NCBI GenBank assembly: GCA_020636915.1
Contig: JACJWV010000002.1
Location: 310,001-374,000, forward strand
Direction: 5' to 3'
Source of the DNA: Nocardioides sp.
GTDB taxonomy: Bacteria > Actinomycetota > Actinomycetes > Propionibacteriales > Nocardioidaceae
Length of the DNA: 64,000 nucleotides
Both the position numbers and the translations under genes were made by a program. The notes beneath the pieces are model-generated. The model did not search any database. It saw only the letters and a program-made list of their open reading frames with translations, and was not told the origin of the DNA. The stretch's first letter is position 1. Each line of letters opens with the position of its first letter. Shown one piece after another: positions 55,270 through 64,000 of the stretch.

Positions 55270-56724
55270 TCACGACGTCCCGCTGCAGGAGTACTTCGTG
55301 CCACCGACCGGCACCCAGCGGCCGTGCTGGAGCGAGATGAACCGCCAGCACTCGCCGGTGTGGTGCGGGCCGACGTGCTGGGGCGAGTGCATGCCGTTCG
55401 CCGTCCAGTTGTCGACCTTGCGGAGGTCGGCGATCAGGCTGGCCCGAGTCAGCTTGCCGCCGAGCGCGGTGGCGCGCTCGACGAACAGCCGCGCGGCCGA
55501 CCAGGAGAAGAGCCCGAAGAAGCTCGGCTCGGCGCCGGGCTTCACCTGCTGGAGCCAGCTGAGGTAGAGCTGCAGCTCCTTGTTGCTCGAGGCCTCCTCG
55601 AACGGCGTGAAGTTGATGAAGAGGGTCGCGCCCTCGACCGCGTCGCCGCCGCTCTGCACGAAGTCGCGGGTGTAGGCCGTCGGGTCGAGCATGAACACCT
55701 CGGGGTGGAAGCCCTGCTGCTGCATGGCCTGGGCGAGGCGGACGAACTGCGCGGTCGCGCCGATCATCTGGACGTACTCGACGCCCTTGTCCTTCATCTG
55801 CTGGACGTAGGGCGCGTAGTTGAACTCCGAGATGTCGATGCCCTGGACGTAGTCGAAGTGCATCCCGCGCTTCTCCATCGCCGTGACCTGCGTCTTGCCG
55901 TTCTCGGCGGCGGCGCCGGCGTTGATGTAGAGCATCGCGGCGTGGGCGGCGGCGTCCGGGTGGTTCTTCTTCACGAAGTCGGGTACGGCGTTCTGGAACT
56001 CGTCCGCCTGCGTCGACTGCGCGCCGAAGCAGGTCGTGCACGCCTGCCGGTCCGCGGTCACGGACGCCGACCGCAGGTCCGGGAGCCCGCAGCCCTGCGC
56101 GGTGCCCGCGCCGCCGGAGTCGAACGCCGACATCGAGCCGACCATGGCGAACGTGTCGTCACAGGCCTGCGTGTAGGCCTGCTGGTCGGCCGCGGCGTCG
56201 GTGCGGCTGTCGTAGGTCTTGAGCTCGAGCTTGCGGCCGCAGATGTCGCTGGTGGCGTTGAAGTACGCGACGTACGCGCGGACGGCGTCCTGGCTCGCCT
56301 CGAACAGCCCCGGCACCGGGCCCGAGACGTCGGAGGAGTTGCCGATGACGATGGTCTTGTCGGTGATGCCGGTCTGGTTCTTGAAGCCGTCGCAGCTCCC
56401 CGCCTTCGTGGCGCCGGTCGCCGCGTTGGCGCCGGTGCCCTGGGTCCCCGACCCGCCGCCACTCCCGCTCCCGCCCGTGGTGCCGGTCGTGCCGCCGGCG
56501 GTGGAGCCCGCCCCACCGTCGGTGCCGCCCGCGGCACCGGGCACCGACCCGTCCGGCCCCGAGCCCGCGGCGCCGCCCGCGGCCACCGCCTGCCCACCCC
56601 CGTCGACGGCGCTGCCGTTGACCTGGGCGACGGTGTCGGGATCGAGCTGGGAGCCGCACGCGGCGAGGGACAGTGCGAGCACGGCGCCGACGCACGCCAC
56701 GGCAGCACGGGGGAACGGCAGCAC
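55270..56724 (-). CDS. ABC transporter substrate-binding lipoprotein 2
   Basis: Paralogue of the neighbouring binding protein, 484 aa, with lipobox LAAC (Cys about 23), a Gly-rich linker and a Liv-type binding domain (ITDKTIVIGNSSDVSGPVPG). It is the first gene of the seven-gene operon SBP2-SBP1-permease-livG-livF-Gly-rich protein-membrane protein. The start is a GTG at 56724; a KstR-like site lies 19-32 bp upstream. Confidence 0.9.
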   Translation of the reverse strand: MLPFPRAAVACVGAVLALSLAACGSQLDPDTVAQVNGSAVDGGGQAVAAGGAAGSGPDGSVPGAAGGTDGGAGSTAGGTTGTTGGSGSGGGSGTQGTGANAATGATKAGSCDGFKNQTGITDKTIVIGNSSDVSGPVPGLFEASQDAVRAYVAYFNATSDICGRKLELKTYDSRTDAAADQQAYTQACDDTFAMVGSMSAFDSGGAGTAQGCGLPDLRSASVTADRQACTTCFGAQSTQADEFQNAVPDFVKKNHPDAAAHAAMLYINAGAAAENGKTQVTAMEKRGMHFDYVQGIDISEFNYAPYVQQMKDKGVEYVQMIGATAQFVRLAQAMQQQGFHPEVFMLDPTAYTRDFVQSGGDAVEGATLFINFTPFEEASSNKELQLYLSWLQQVKPGAEPSFFGLFSWSAARLFVERATALGGKLTRASLIADLRKVDNWTANGMHSPQHVGPHHTGECWRFISLQHGRWVPVGGTKYSCSGTS

Positions 56725-56742
56725 AGGCCCTCCACACAGATC

Positions 56743-56756
56743 TAGAACACGTATCA
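56743..56756. promoter_or_regulatory. KstR-like operator 3 (one mismatch)
   Basis: TAGAACACGTATCA matches TnnAACnnGTTnnA except for A in place of the third fixed T. AGAAC here also pairs with GTTCT at 56757-56761. It lies just upstream of the transporter operon start. Confidence 0.35.
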
Positions 56757-56854
56757 GTTCTGCTCAACGACGTGGTGCCGCAGAGGTGACGCACGACACG
56801 CATGTCGGCGGGGGTGAGTGGGTAGGCGGTGTCGCCCGCCGGGTCGGGGCGGGG

Positions 56855-56938
56855 CGGACTCCGTGGGCAATCCCTGGACTTAGTGGGTGAAGTTTCGCCC
56901 ACTGAGTCCAGGGATCCCCGGTCAGCCGGGGAAACCTG
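56855..56938 (+). repeat. Palindromic element, copy 3
   Basis: Flank GGACTCCGTGGGC, then ATCCCTGGACTTAGTGGG paired with CCCACTGAGTCCAGGGAT (56869-56914), then CCCCGGTCAGCCGGGG and AAACCTGC. The loop differs from copies 1 and 2 but the stem is kept. The 56725-57314 gap also holds the KstR-like site and the 153-bp repeat; I see no gene in it. Confidence 0.8.
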
Positions 56939-57000
56939 CATCCGCCCGACGCCGGCAGACGGCCGCCTCCCACTGCTCGCCGCCGCGACACGGCGGGGAC

Positions 57001-57299
57001 GCCGGCAGCTGCGGGGCCGACGAAGGAGCGTCAAACCGAGGCGTGGCGCCGCAGCGAACCTCGAGCCGGGCGGACGCCACCGGCGACACGGCGAGGGAGC
57101 GACGAGGAGGCCACGCAGGGACGGCGACCCCGCCGACCCCGCTCGGCGGGGGCGCCGGCCGCTGCGAGGCCGACGAAGGAGCGTCAAACCGAGGCGTGGC
57201 ACCGCAGCGGACCTCGAGCCGGGCGGACGCCACCGGCGACACGGCGAGGTAGCGACGAGGAGGCCACGCAGGGACGGCGACCCCGCCGACCCCGCTCGA
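57001..57299. repeat. 153-bp tandem duplication
   Basis: Two units starting at 57001 and 57154, more than 90% alike over the shared part (CGACGAAGGAGCGTCAAACC and following). The period is a multiple of three and both strands stay open, but neither reading has a known domain or ribosome site, so this is repeat DNA rather than a gene. Confidence 0.8.
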
Positions 57300-57314
57300 C
57301 ACGACCGACCCCGC

Positions 57315-58820
57315 TCAGTCCGGGTAGCGCAGCGGCACCCAGTTGCCGGTCTGGAAGGTCCCGTCGGTCTGGAGGGTCACCCACTGGATGCCGGCCGGCC
57401 GGCCGTCGCGGTAGGTGACGAGGCTGACGTCGGCGGGTCGGCGCGGCTTGCTGCCGAGGGCGATCGCGTACGCCGCACCGCCGGTCGTGCCGGTCGTGTA
57501 GCTGTAGCCGACCTCGCCGTCGGGTCCGGCCACCCGGTCCGGGCCGGCGCGCACGTGGGTGTGGCCGCCGAGCACCAGGTCGACGCAGCCGCGCTCGAGG
57601 GCCGCGGCGCCGAGGTTCGCGTCGTGGACCAGGATCGTGGTGACCGGCCGGCCTTCGGCGTCGGAGGAGCAGGCCGCGTCGGCGAGCCGGTCACCGACCT
57701 CGGAGAAGCTGAGGCCGGACTCGTCGCGCCAGTTCCCCAGACCGCTGGACCGTGGGTCGTCGACACCGAGCAGCGCCGTCCCGGCCGGGCCGTCGACGAC
57801 CTCGCCGTCGAGCATCGTCCAGCCCTGGTCGGCGAGGTAGGTGTGCACGAAGTCGCCGTGGTCGTGGTTGCCCGCGACGCCCCAGCGGTCCAGGCCGTCG
57901 AAGGCGGCGTCGACCGAGTCCAGCGAGAACGCCTCCCAGCTCTTGCCGGCCGAGGTGTCGTCGCCGCCGTCGTACACCGCCGTCGCGCCCGCGGCGTCCG
58001 CGATCGCTCGCGCGACCGGGTCCATGCCGATGTTGTCGTGGCGGTCGGAGACGAAGGCGACCACCGTCTCCCCGCGTCGGGGATCGCGCAGCGGGAGGTC
58101 GGCCGCGGCGGCCGCGGCGGCGGCGTAGAAGGTCTTGCTCTCGTCGTAGGTGCTCACGGCGCTCTGGATCAGCCGGTGGGTCGACGCGGTCGTGACGTCG
58201 CCGCGCACCTCGATGCCGTCGAGCTCGTCGGGCACCGGCACGTCGGGACCGAGGAACGACGCGAGGGACTCCCAGCCCTCGCCGGACTGCACCGGGTCGT
58301 CGTGCGGGGTCCACGGCTGCCAGACGGCGAGGCCGAGCAGCGCCACCACGACCACGCCGCTCACGGCCTCCGGCAGCCCGACGTGCGACCGCAGCTCGCG
58401 CCGGCGCTGCGCACCGAGCAGCAGCCAGACCCCGACCGGCAGCAGACCGACCACCGCGCCGCGCAGCGCCGCGTCGACAGCCATCCCCTGGACCGCGTCG
58501 GTGACCTTCTCGACCTGACCCTGCGGCTGGCTGGCCAGCAGCGCGTAACGGTTGACGAGGTCGTCGACCGAGGTCGCGTCGGTCTTGCCGAGCCGGATGT
58601 CGACACCGACCACGCCCCCGGTGTCCAGTCGGACGTCCGGCAGCACCGGTCCGGTGTGCAGCACCGCGCGGCCGCTGAGGTCCGGGCTGACGAAAGCGTC
58701 ATGCCCGGCGACCACCACGGCGCGGGTGCTGCCGAGGAAGAACAGCAGCGCCGCCACCACCGCGCAGGCGAACCAGACCCCGGCGAGCACCAGGGCCTGC
58801 GTCGTACGCCGTGACGTCAG
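57315..58820 (-). CDS. Membrane-anchored metallophosphoesterase
   Basis: Protein of about 501 aa: an N-terminal membrane segment, a second near residues 165-185 and a third near 205-220, then a calcineurin-like phosphoesterase domain with VAFVSDRHDNIGMDP, VYDGGDDTSAG, WGVAGNHDHGDF and VLGGHTHVRAG carrying the metal ligands. No ATG, GTG or TTG gives a good N-terminus; CTG at 58820, behind AGGGA, begins TSRRTTQ, while GTG at 58790 would start inside the membrane helix. The substrate is unknown. Confidence 0.85.
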   Translation of the reverse strand: MTSRRTTQALVLAGVWFACAVVAALLFFLGSTRAVVVAGHDAFVSPDLSGRAVLHTGPVLPDVRLDTGGVVGVDIRLGKTDATSVDDLVNRYALLASQPQGQVEKVTDAVQGMAVDAALRGAVVGLLPVGVWLLLGAQRRRELRSHVGLPEAVSGVVVVALLGLAVWQPWTPHDDPVQSGEGWESLASFLGPDVPVPDELDGIEVRGDVTTASTHRLIQSAVSTYDESKTFYAAAAAAAADLPLRDPRRGETVVAFVSDRHDNIGMDPVARAIADAAGATAVYDGGDDTSAGKSWEAFSLDSVDAAFDGLDRWGVAGNHDHGDFVHTYLADQGWTMLDGEVVDGPAGTALLGVDDPRSSGLGNWRDESGLSFSEVGDRLADAACSSDAEGRPVTTILVHDANLGAAALERGCVDLVLGGHTHVRAGPDRVAGPDGEVGYSYTTGTTGGAAYAIALGSKPRRPADVSLVTYRDGRPAGIQWVTLQTDGTFQTGNWVPLRYPD

Positions 58821-58833
58821 CTGCGCGTCCCTG

Positions 58834-59781
58834 CTAGGCGCGCGCCTGCGCGATCGCGTAGAGCGCGACCGAGGCGGCCACGCCGGCGTTGAGCGACTCC
58901 AGCGACGAGGCCATCGGGATCGACACCAGCTGGTCGCAGGTCTCGGCGACCAGGCGGGACAGCCCGTTGCCCTCCGAACCCACGACGACCACGAGGGGGC
59001 CGTCGGCGAGGTCGAGGTCCGGCAGGCTGACGTCGCCGTCGGCGGCCAGGCCGACGACCATGCAGCCGGCGTCCTGGTAGGCCTTGAGCTGGCGCACCAG
59101 GTTGACCGTCTGGGCGACCGGGGTGCGGGCGGCCGCACCGGCGCTGGTCTTCCACGCGGACGCGGTCATCCCGGCCGAGCGGCGCTCGGGGATCACCACG
59201 CCGTGCGCGCCGAACCCGGCTGCGCTGCGGACGACCGCGCCCAGGTTGCGCGGGTCGGTCACCGAGTCGAGCGCCACGATCAGCGGCGGCTCGCCGGCGT
59301 CGGCAGCGGCGTCGAGGAGGTCGTCGGGGTGGGCGTACTCGTACGCCGGGATGCGGGCCGCCAGGCCCTGGTGGACCGCGCCCCCGGTCATCCGGTCGAG
59401 CTCGCCGCGGGCGACCTGCTGGATGTTGAGCCCGCGGTCGGCTGCGAGCGCGAACGCCTCGCGGGTCCGGTTGTCGCGCTCGACGCCGTCGGCCACGTAG
59501 AGACCGGTGACCGGGACGCCGGCGCGCAGCGCCTCGACGACCGAGTTGCGCCCGGCCACCCACTCGGCCTCGCTGCCGGACTTCTTGCGCTGGGGTCGCT
59601 TGGCCGCCGACTTCTCGGCGCGCTTCGCGGCCTTGTACTGCGCGTGGTACGGCCGGTCCTTGGCCTTCGGCGTCGGGCCCTTGCCCTCCAGACCGCGGCG
59701 CACGCGACCGCCCGACCCCGCGGTCGGGTTGCCCTTGCCGCTCTTGCGGATCGCGCCCTTGCGCTGTGAATTGCCAGCCAC
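58834..59781 (-). CDS. rlmB: 23S rRNA 2'-O-methyltransferase RlmB (TrmH family)
   Basis: SpoU-family methyltransferase of 315 aa that methylates G2251 of 23S rRNA. A basic, Lys-rich N-terminus is followed by an L30e-like substrate domain ([20 protein letters not shown]) and the knotted SPOUT domain with [34 protein letters not shown] and [20 protein letters not shown]. It starts at an ATG; cysS lies upstream on the same strand, a conserved order in actinobacteria. Confidence 0.95.
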   Translation of the reverse strand: MAGNSQRKGAIRKSGKGNPTAGSGGRVRRGLEGKGPTPKAKDRPYHAQYKAAKRAEKSAAKRPQRKKSGSEAEWVAGRNSVVEALRAGVPVTGLYVADGVERDNRTREAFALAADRGLNIQQVARGELDRMTGGAVHQGLAARIPAYEYAHPDDLLDAAADAGEPPLIVALDSVTDPRNLGAVVRSAAGFGAHGVVIPERRSAGMTASAWKTSAGAAARTPVAQTVNLVRQLKAYQDAGCMVVGLAADGDVSLPDLDLADGPLVVVVGSEGNGLSRLVAETCDQLVSIPMASSLESLNAGVAASVALYAIAQARA

Positions 59782-59847
59782 GTCAGTGTCCTTGTCGGTG
59801 GTCGAGTAGGTCGTGACGGAGGAGCGACCGTATCGAGACCGCGGCCA

Positions 59848-61254
<1,407 letters not shown>

Positions 61255-61276
61255 TCCGCGAGTCTAGAGTTCGCAG

Positions 61277-62485
61277 GTGCGACGCCTGACATCCGCGATC
61301 CTCGCCACCGCCCTGCTGGTGCCGCTCGTCACGATCTCCGCTCCGGCACAGGCCGTCCCGGCCCGCCGGATCGCCTACGGACAGTGGGACTCACCGGCGC
61401 AGCTGCGGTCCGGCACGACCGCCGGCACGCGCGTCACCGCGGGCCGGATCTCGCTGCCGACGGGCACCGCGACCGGGCGCTGGACCTCGCCCTGGACGTC
61501 GCCCGGCTTCGCGCTGACCGAGCTCGTCGCGTCCTGGTCCGCGCGGACGCCCGGCGACAGCGCGGTGCGCGTCGAGGTCCGCGGCCGGACCGGCTCGACG
61601 ACCTCGAGCTGGGACACGCTGGCGGTCTGGGCGGCGGGCGACCGCCACGTGCGTCGTACGACGTCGTCCGGCCAGGCCGACGACCTCGGCTCGGTCGCGG
61701 TCGACACGTGGCGGGTGCCGGGCGGCGTGACGTCGTACCAGCTCCGGTTGACGCTGACCCGCGCGGCCGGCCAGGCGTCGTCGCCCTCGGTCGACACGGT
61801 CGGAGCCGTCGCGTCCCGGCTGCCCGACGTCTCCGACGTCCCCACCTCGCGGCCCGGCCCGGCCCGGGGCGTCGTGCTCGACGTGCCGCGCTACTCGCAG
61901 ATGATCCACTCCGGCGAGTTCCCGCAGTACGGCGGCGGCGGCGAGGCGTGGTGCTCCCCGACCTCGACGTCGATGGTGCTCGGCTACTACGACGCGCTGC
62001 CCCGGCCCGCCGACTACCGCTGGGTGGGCGCCGGGCACCGCGACCCGTGGGTCGACCACGCGGCGCGGATGACCTACGACTACGACTACGACGGCACCGG
62101 GAACTGGCCGTTCAACACCGCGTACGCCGCCTCGCTCGCCGGGCACGCGTTCGTGACGCGGCTGCGGTCGCTGCGCGAGGCCGAGCGGTACGTCGCCGCC
62201 GGGATCCCGCTGGTCGCCTCGATCGCCTTCGGACCCGGCGAGCTCACCGGGGCGCCGATCTCGTCGAGCAACGGCCACCTCGTGGTGATCGTCGGCTTCA
62301 CCGCCTCCGGCGACGTCGTCGTCAACGACCCCGCCGCCGCGACCGACGCCGGCGTCCGGCGCACCTACGACCGCGGCCAGCTCGAGGACGCCTGGATCCC
62401 CGCCTCCGGCGGCACCGTCTACGTCATCCACGACGACGCCCACCCGCTCCCGGCCGGCCTCCCCGGCGCCCCTGCCCGCCCCTGA
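61277..62485 (+). CDS. Secreted C39-like cysteine peptidase
   Basis: Protein of 402 aa with a signal peptide (RRLTSAILATALLVPLVTIS to AQA), a beta-rich N-terminal domain and a C39-like papain domain: LDVPRYSQMIHSGEFPQYGG, the catalytic Cys in EAWCSPTSTSMVLGYY, the His in SSNGHLVVIVGF and the Asn/Asp in VVVNDPAAATDAGV. It is probably an extracellular peptidase of unknown target. The start is a GTG at 61277. Confidence 0.88.
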   Translation: MRRLTSAILATALLVPLVTISAPAQAVPARRIAYGQWDSPAQLRSGTTAGTRVTAGRISLPTGTATGRWTSPWTSPGFALTELVASWSARTPGDSAVRVEVRGRTGSTTSSWDTLAVWAAGDRHVRRTTSSGQADDLGSVAVDTWRVPGGVTSYQLRLTLTRAAGQASSPSVDTVGAVASRLPDVSDVPTSRPGPARGVVLDVPRYSQMIHSGEFPQYGGGGEAWCSPTSTSMVLGYYDALPRPADYRWVGAGHRDPWVDHAARMTYDYDYDGTGNWPFNTAYAASLAGHAFVTRLRSLREAERYVAAGIPLVASIAFGPGELTGAPISSSNGHLVVIVGFTASGDVVVNDPAAATDAGVRRTYDRGQLEDAWIPASGGTVYVIHDDAHPLPAGLPGAPARP

Positions 62486-62519
62486 CCCGGGCTGGGGGTC
62501 CGGCGCTTGCGGGTCTCGG

Positions 62520-62605
62520 GTTTTGTCGGCCGGCCGACGAAATCCGGGGCGGGACGACGAAGCTTCGTCGTCCCGGATCGGAAATCGTCGGCCGGCCGAC
62601 GAAAC
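62520..62605. repeat. Cluster of nested palindromes
   Basis: Three palindromes in a row: TTTTGTCGGCCGGCCGACGA, then GGGACGACGAAG with its full complement (24-nt perfect), then TCGTCGGCCGGCCGACGA. The left and right outer units are also inverted copies of each other, so the whole 86 bp can fold as one. It lies between converging genes; a partial copy is at 41538. Confidence 0.8.
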
Positions 62606-62636
62606 TCCCCCCGCCCCGGCACCCCACCCGGGCCGC

Positions 62637-63449
62637 TCAGACCCCCCAGCCCCCGTCGACGTCCAGCTTCTGACCCGAGACGAACCCGGCGCGGTCGGAG
62701 GCGAGGAAGCAGACCGCCTCGGCGACGTCGTGGGCGGTGCCGAACCGGCGGAGCGCGATGTTGCGCCGGGTGATCGCCAGCGCCTCCTCCGAGAGTTCGC
62801 CGGAGTCGATCAGCCGGGCGGCCATCCCGTCGGTGAGCATGCCGGGTCCGACGGCGTTGACGCGGACGCCGTACCGGCCCTCCTCCGCGGCCAGCGCCCG
62901 CACCATCGCGTCGACCGCGGCCTTGGGCGCCGACGAGAGCCCGTCGCGGACGGGGAACCGGGTCGTGGCCGCCGTCGAGACCGCCACCACCGAGCCCTGG
63001 CTCGCGCGCAGGTGCGGCAGCGCGGGCTGCACGACGGCGAAGAACCCGGCAGCGTCGGCGGCCAGCTGCGCCGCCATCGTCGCGGGCGCCACCGCCGACA
63101 GGTGCTCCATCGGGACGTGCGGCCCGGCCGCGTGCACGAGCGTGTGCAGGCCGCCCCGCGCCGCCGCCTGCTCGACGAGCGACGCCGCGTCCTCGACGGC
63201 GGTGGGCGCCGCCAGGTCGAGGGGGTACGCCGACGCGTGCACGCCCCACTCCCGCGCCGCCTCGACCGTGGCCGCGCCGGAGTCCGGGCGCGAGCGGTAC
63301 GTGACGACGACGTCGGACCCCCGCTGCGCCAGCAGGCGGGTGATGGCGAGGCCGATGCCGCCGCTGCCGCCGACCACCAGCGCGACCCCGTCGCGCCCAC
63401 CGAAGTCCGTCACCGCCACCGCCGCCTCCCTGTCACTGCTCAGCGTCAC
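62637..63449 (-). CDS. SDR-family protein lacking the catalytic Tyr
   Basis: Short-chain dehydrogenase-like protein of 270 aa: VALVVGGSGGIGLAITRLLA, HAAGPHVP, VVAVSTAATTRF and VNAVGPGMLTDGMAARLID. The usual YxxxK is SSAPK, so the Tyr is replaced by Ser while the Lys remains. It may be a non-classical enoyl reductase type or an inactive relative. The start is GTG at 63449. Confidence 0.85.
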   Translation of the reverse strand: MTLSSDREAAVAVTDFGGRDGVALVVGGSGGIGLAITRLLAQRGSDVVVTYRSRPDSGAATVEAAREWGVHASAYPLDLAAPTAVEDAASLVEQAAARGGLHTLVHAAGPHVPMEHLSAVAPATMAAQLAADAAGFFAVVQPALPHLRASQGSVVAVSTAATTRFPVRDGLSSAPKAAVDAMVRALAAEEGRYGVRVNAVGPGMLTDGMAARLIDSGELSEEALAITRRNIALRRFGTAHDVAEAVCFLASDRAGFVSGQKLDVDGGWGV

Positions 63450-63452
63450 TCC

Positions 63453-64000
63453 TCAGCCGGTCGCCCTGAACCGGATCGTGTGCCAGCCTGTCGCGCCGTC
63501 GGGCACGACGTCGTGGGGCTCGCCGGTCTGCACCAGACCGGTCGTGTCGGTGGCCCGCACCCGCAGCGTGTGGTCGCCCGGGTCGACGTCGAGGGTCGCG
63601 GCCCACTGCACCCAGGTGTCGTCACTCGGCACCCGGGCGAGGTCGGCGGCCTGCCAGTCGCCCTCGTCGACCGACACCTCCACCCCGGCGATCCCGGTGT
63701 GCTGGGCCCAGGCAACGCCGGCGACCCGGCCGCCGGACGCCGCGACGTCGCCGCCGTCGCGGGGCACGTCGATGCGGGAGGACATCTTCACCGGGCCCAG
63801 CTCGGACCACCCGCGCTCGGTCCAATACGCCGAGATGTCGCTGAACCGCGTCACCTCCAGGTCGACCACCCACTTGCACGCCGAGACGTAGCCGTAGAGG
63901 CCGGGCACGATCGTGCGGACCGGGAAGCCGTGCTCGATCGGCAGCGGGTCGCCGTTCATCGCGATCGCGAGCATCGCGTCGCGGTCGTCGGTCAGCACGC
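63453..64000 (-). CDS. Molybdopterin-dependent oxidoreductase (sulfite oxidase family), partial
   Basis: C-terminal part of a protein that continues past the right window edge. MNGDPLPIEHGFPVRTIVPG and LYGYVSACKWVVDLEV are the sulfite oxidase/YedY molybdopterin domain, followed by the Ig-like dimerisation domain (RVAGVAWAQHTGIAGVEVSV to the end). The Mo-coordinating Cys lies outside the window. The MobA-like gene at the other end of the window could serve cofactor synthesis, but they are not linked. Confidence 0.9.
   Translation of the reverse strand, partial: VLTDDRDAMLAIAMNGDPLPIEHGFPVRTIVPGLYGYVSACKWVVDLEVTRFSDISAYWTERGWSELGPVKMSSRIDVPRDGGDVAASGGRVAGVAWAQHTGIAGVEVSVDEGDWQAADLARVPSDDTWVQWAATLDVDPGDHTLRVRATDTTGLVQTGEPHDVVPDGATGWHTIRFRATG

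Noticed and set aside
56887..57302. Small protein genes in the 153-bp repeat
   Set aside because: No ribosome site, no domain, and both strands are open because of the repeat composition.

Overview
The window is about 72% GC, with GTG starts, 4-bp stop/start overlaps and gene families typical of a high-GC actinobacterium: solitary groEL with CIRCE boxes, DUF3263, a DUF222/HNH protein, a class E sortase, actinobacterial Lon, and a Cys-tRNA synthetase with an altered signature. The gene set and the many short intergenic repeats fit the Nocardioidaceae (Nocardioides-like) best. This is an inference from gene content only, because no rRNA is present.

Layout. 1-2.0 kb (minus): RidA-like protein, ECF sigma, membrane anti-sigma candidate and a MobA-like nucleotidyltransferase, the last three joined by 4-bp overlaps. 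2.2-7.2 kb (minus): groEL with two CIRCE boxes, an ATP-grasp enzyme, a LacI regulator and a SGNH hydrolase. 7.3-8.9 kb (plus): YciI protein coupled to an ECF42-type sigma factor. 9.0-10.7 kb (minus): a SAM-I riboswitch heading a threonine-synthase-family enzyme and a ThiS/MoaD-family sulfur carrier; this is the most interesting module. 10.9-17.7 kb: lon, the trehalose genes otsB and otsA, LytR_C and DUF3263 proteins and a Gfo/Idh/MocA oxidoreductase. 17.7-19.7 kb: a DUF222/HNH gene bracketed by inverted repeats of about 160 bp. 19.7-28.1 kb: FMN glutamate-synthase-like protein, an alpha/beta hydrolase with a histone-like tail, a sugar-type MFS symporter coupled to a PLP lyase/decarboxylase, and two secreted proteins. 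28.6-34.2 kb: PfkB kinase, class II aldolase and TetR operon, divergent from a Tat-type amine oxidase, beta-propeller and ung. 34.2-41.5 kb: K+ channel, extradiol dioxygenase, cupin, aldehyde dehydrogenase, GMC oxidoreductase, pyridoxal kinase and DUF305 protein. 41.6-47.7 kb: sulfotransferase, tRNA-Thr, sortase, SDR, SnoaL-like protein, SoxR, malQ and DUF4032 protein. 47.9-56.7 kb (minus): a complete Liv-type ABC importer operon with two paralogous binding lipoproteins, a fused permease, two ATPases and two unusual envelope proteins. 57.3-64 kb: metallophosphoesterase, rlmB, cysS, C39 peptidase, SDR and the end of a molybdopterin oxidoreductase.

The second theme is intergenic repeats. At least six sequence families of long-armed palindromes or short tandem/inverted arrays sit between genes, several of them in more than one copy in these 64 kb: an 83-84-bp element with a 46-nt palindrome (three copies), a 20-bp-arm hairpin (two copies), a 21-bp unit array (two loci), a TCGTCGGCCGGCCGACGA-type palindrome (two loci), a 32-bp inverted array and a 153-bp tandem duplication. 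Many lie at gene 3' ends, where they could act as terminators; some lie in promoter regions, where they cannot.

Regulatory signals visible are the SAM-I riboswitch, two CIRCE boxes, one LacI-type operator, three KstR-like sites (GMC/pdxY, SnoaL and transporter promoters) and weaker dyads at tetR, the dioxygenase and soxR.
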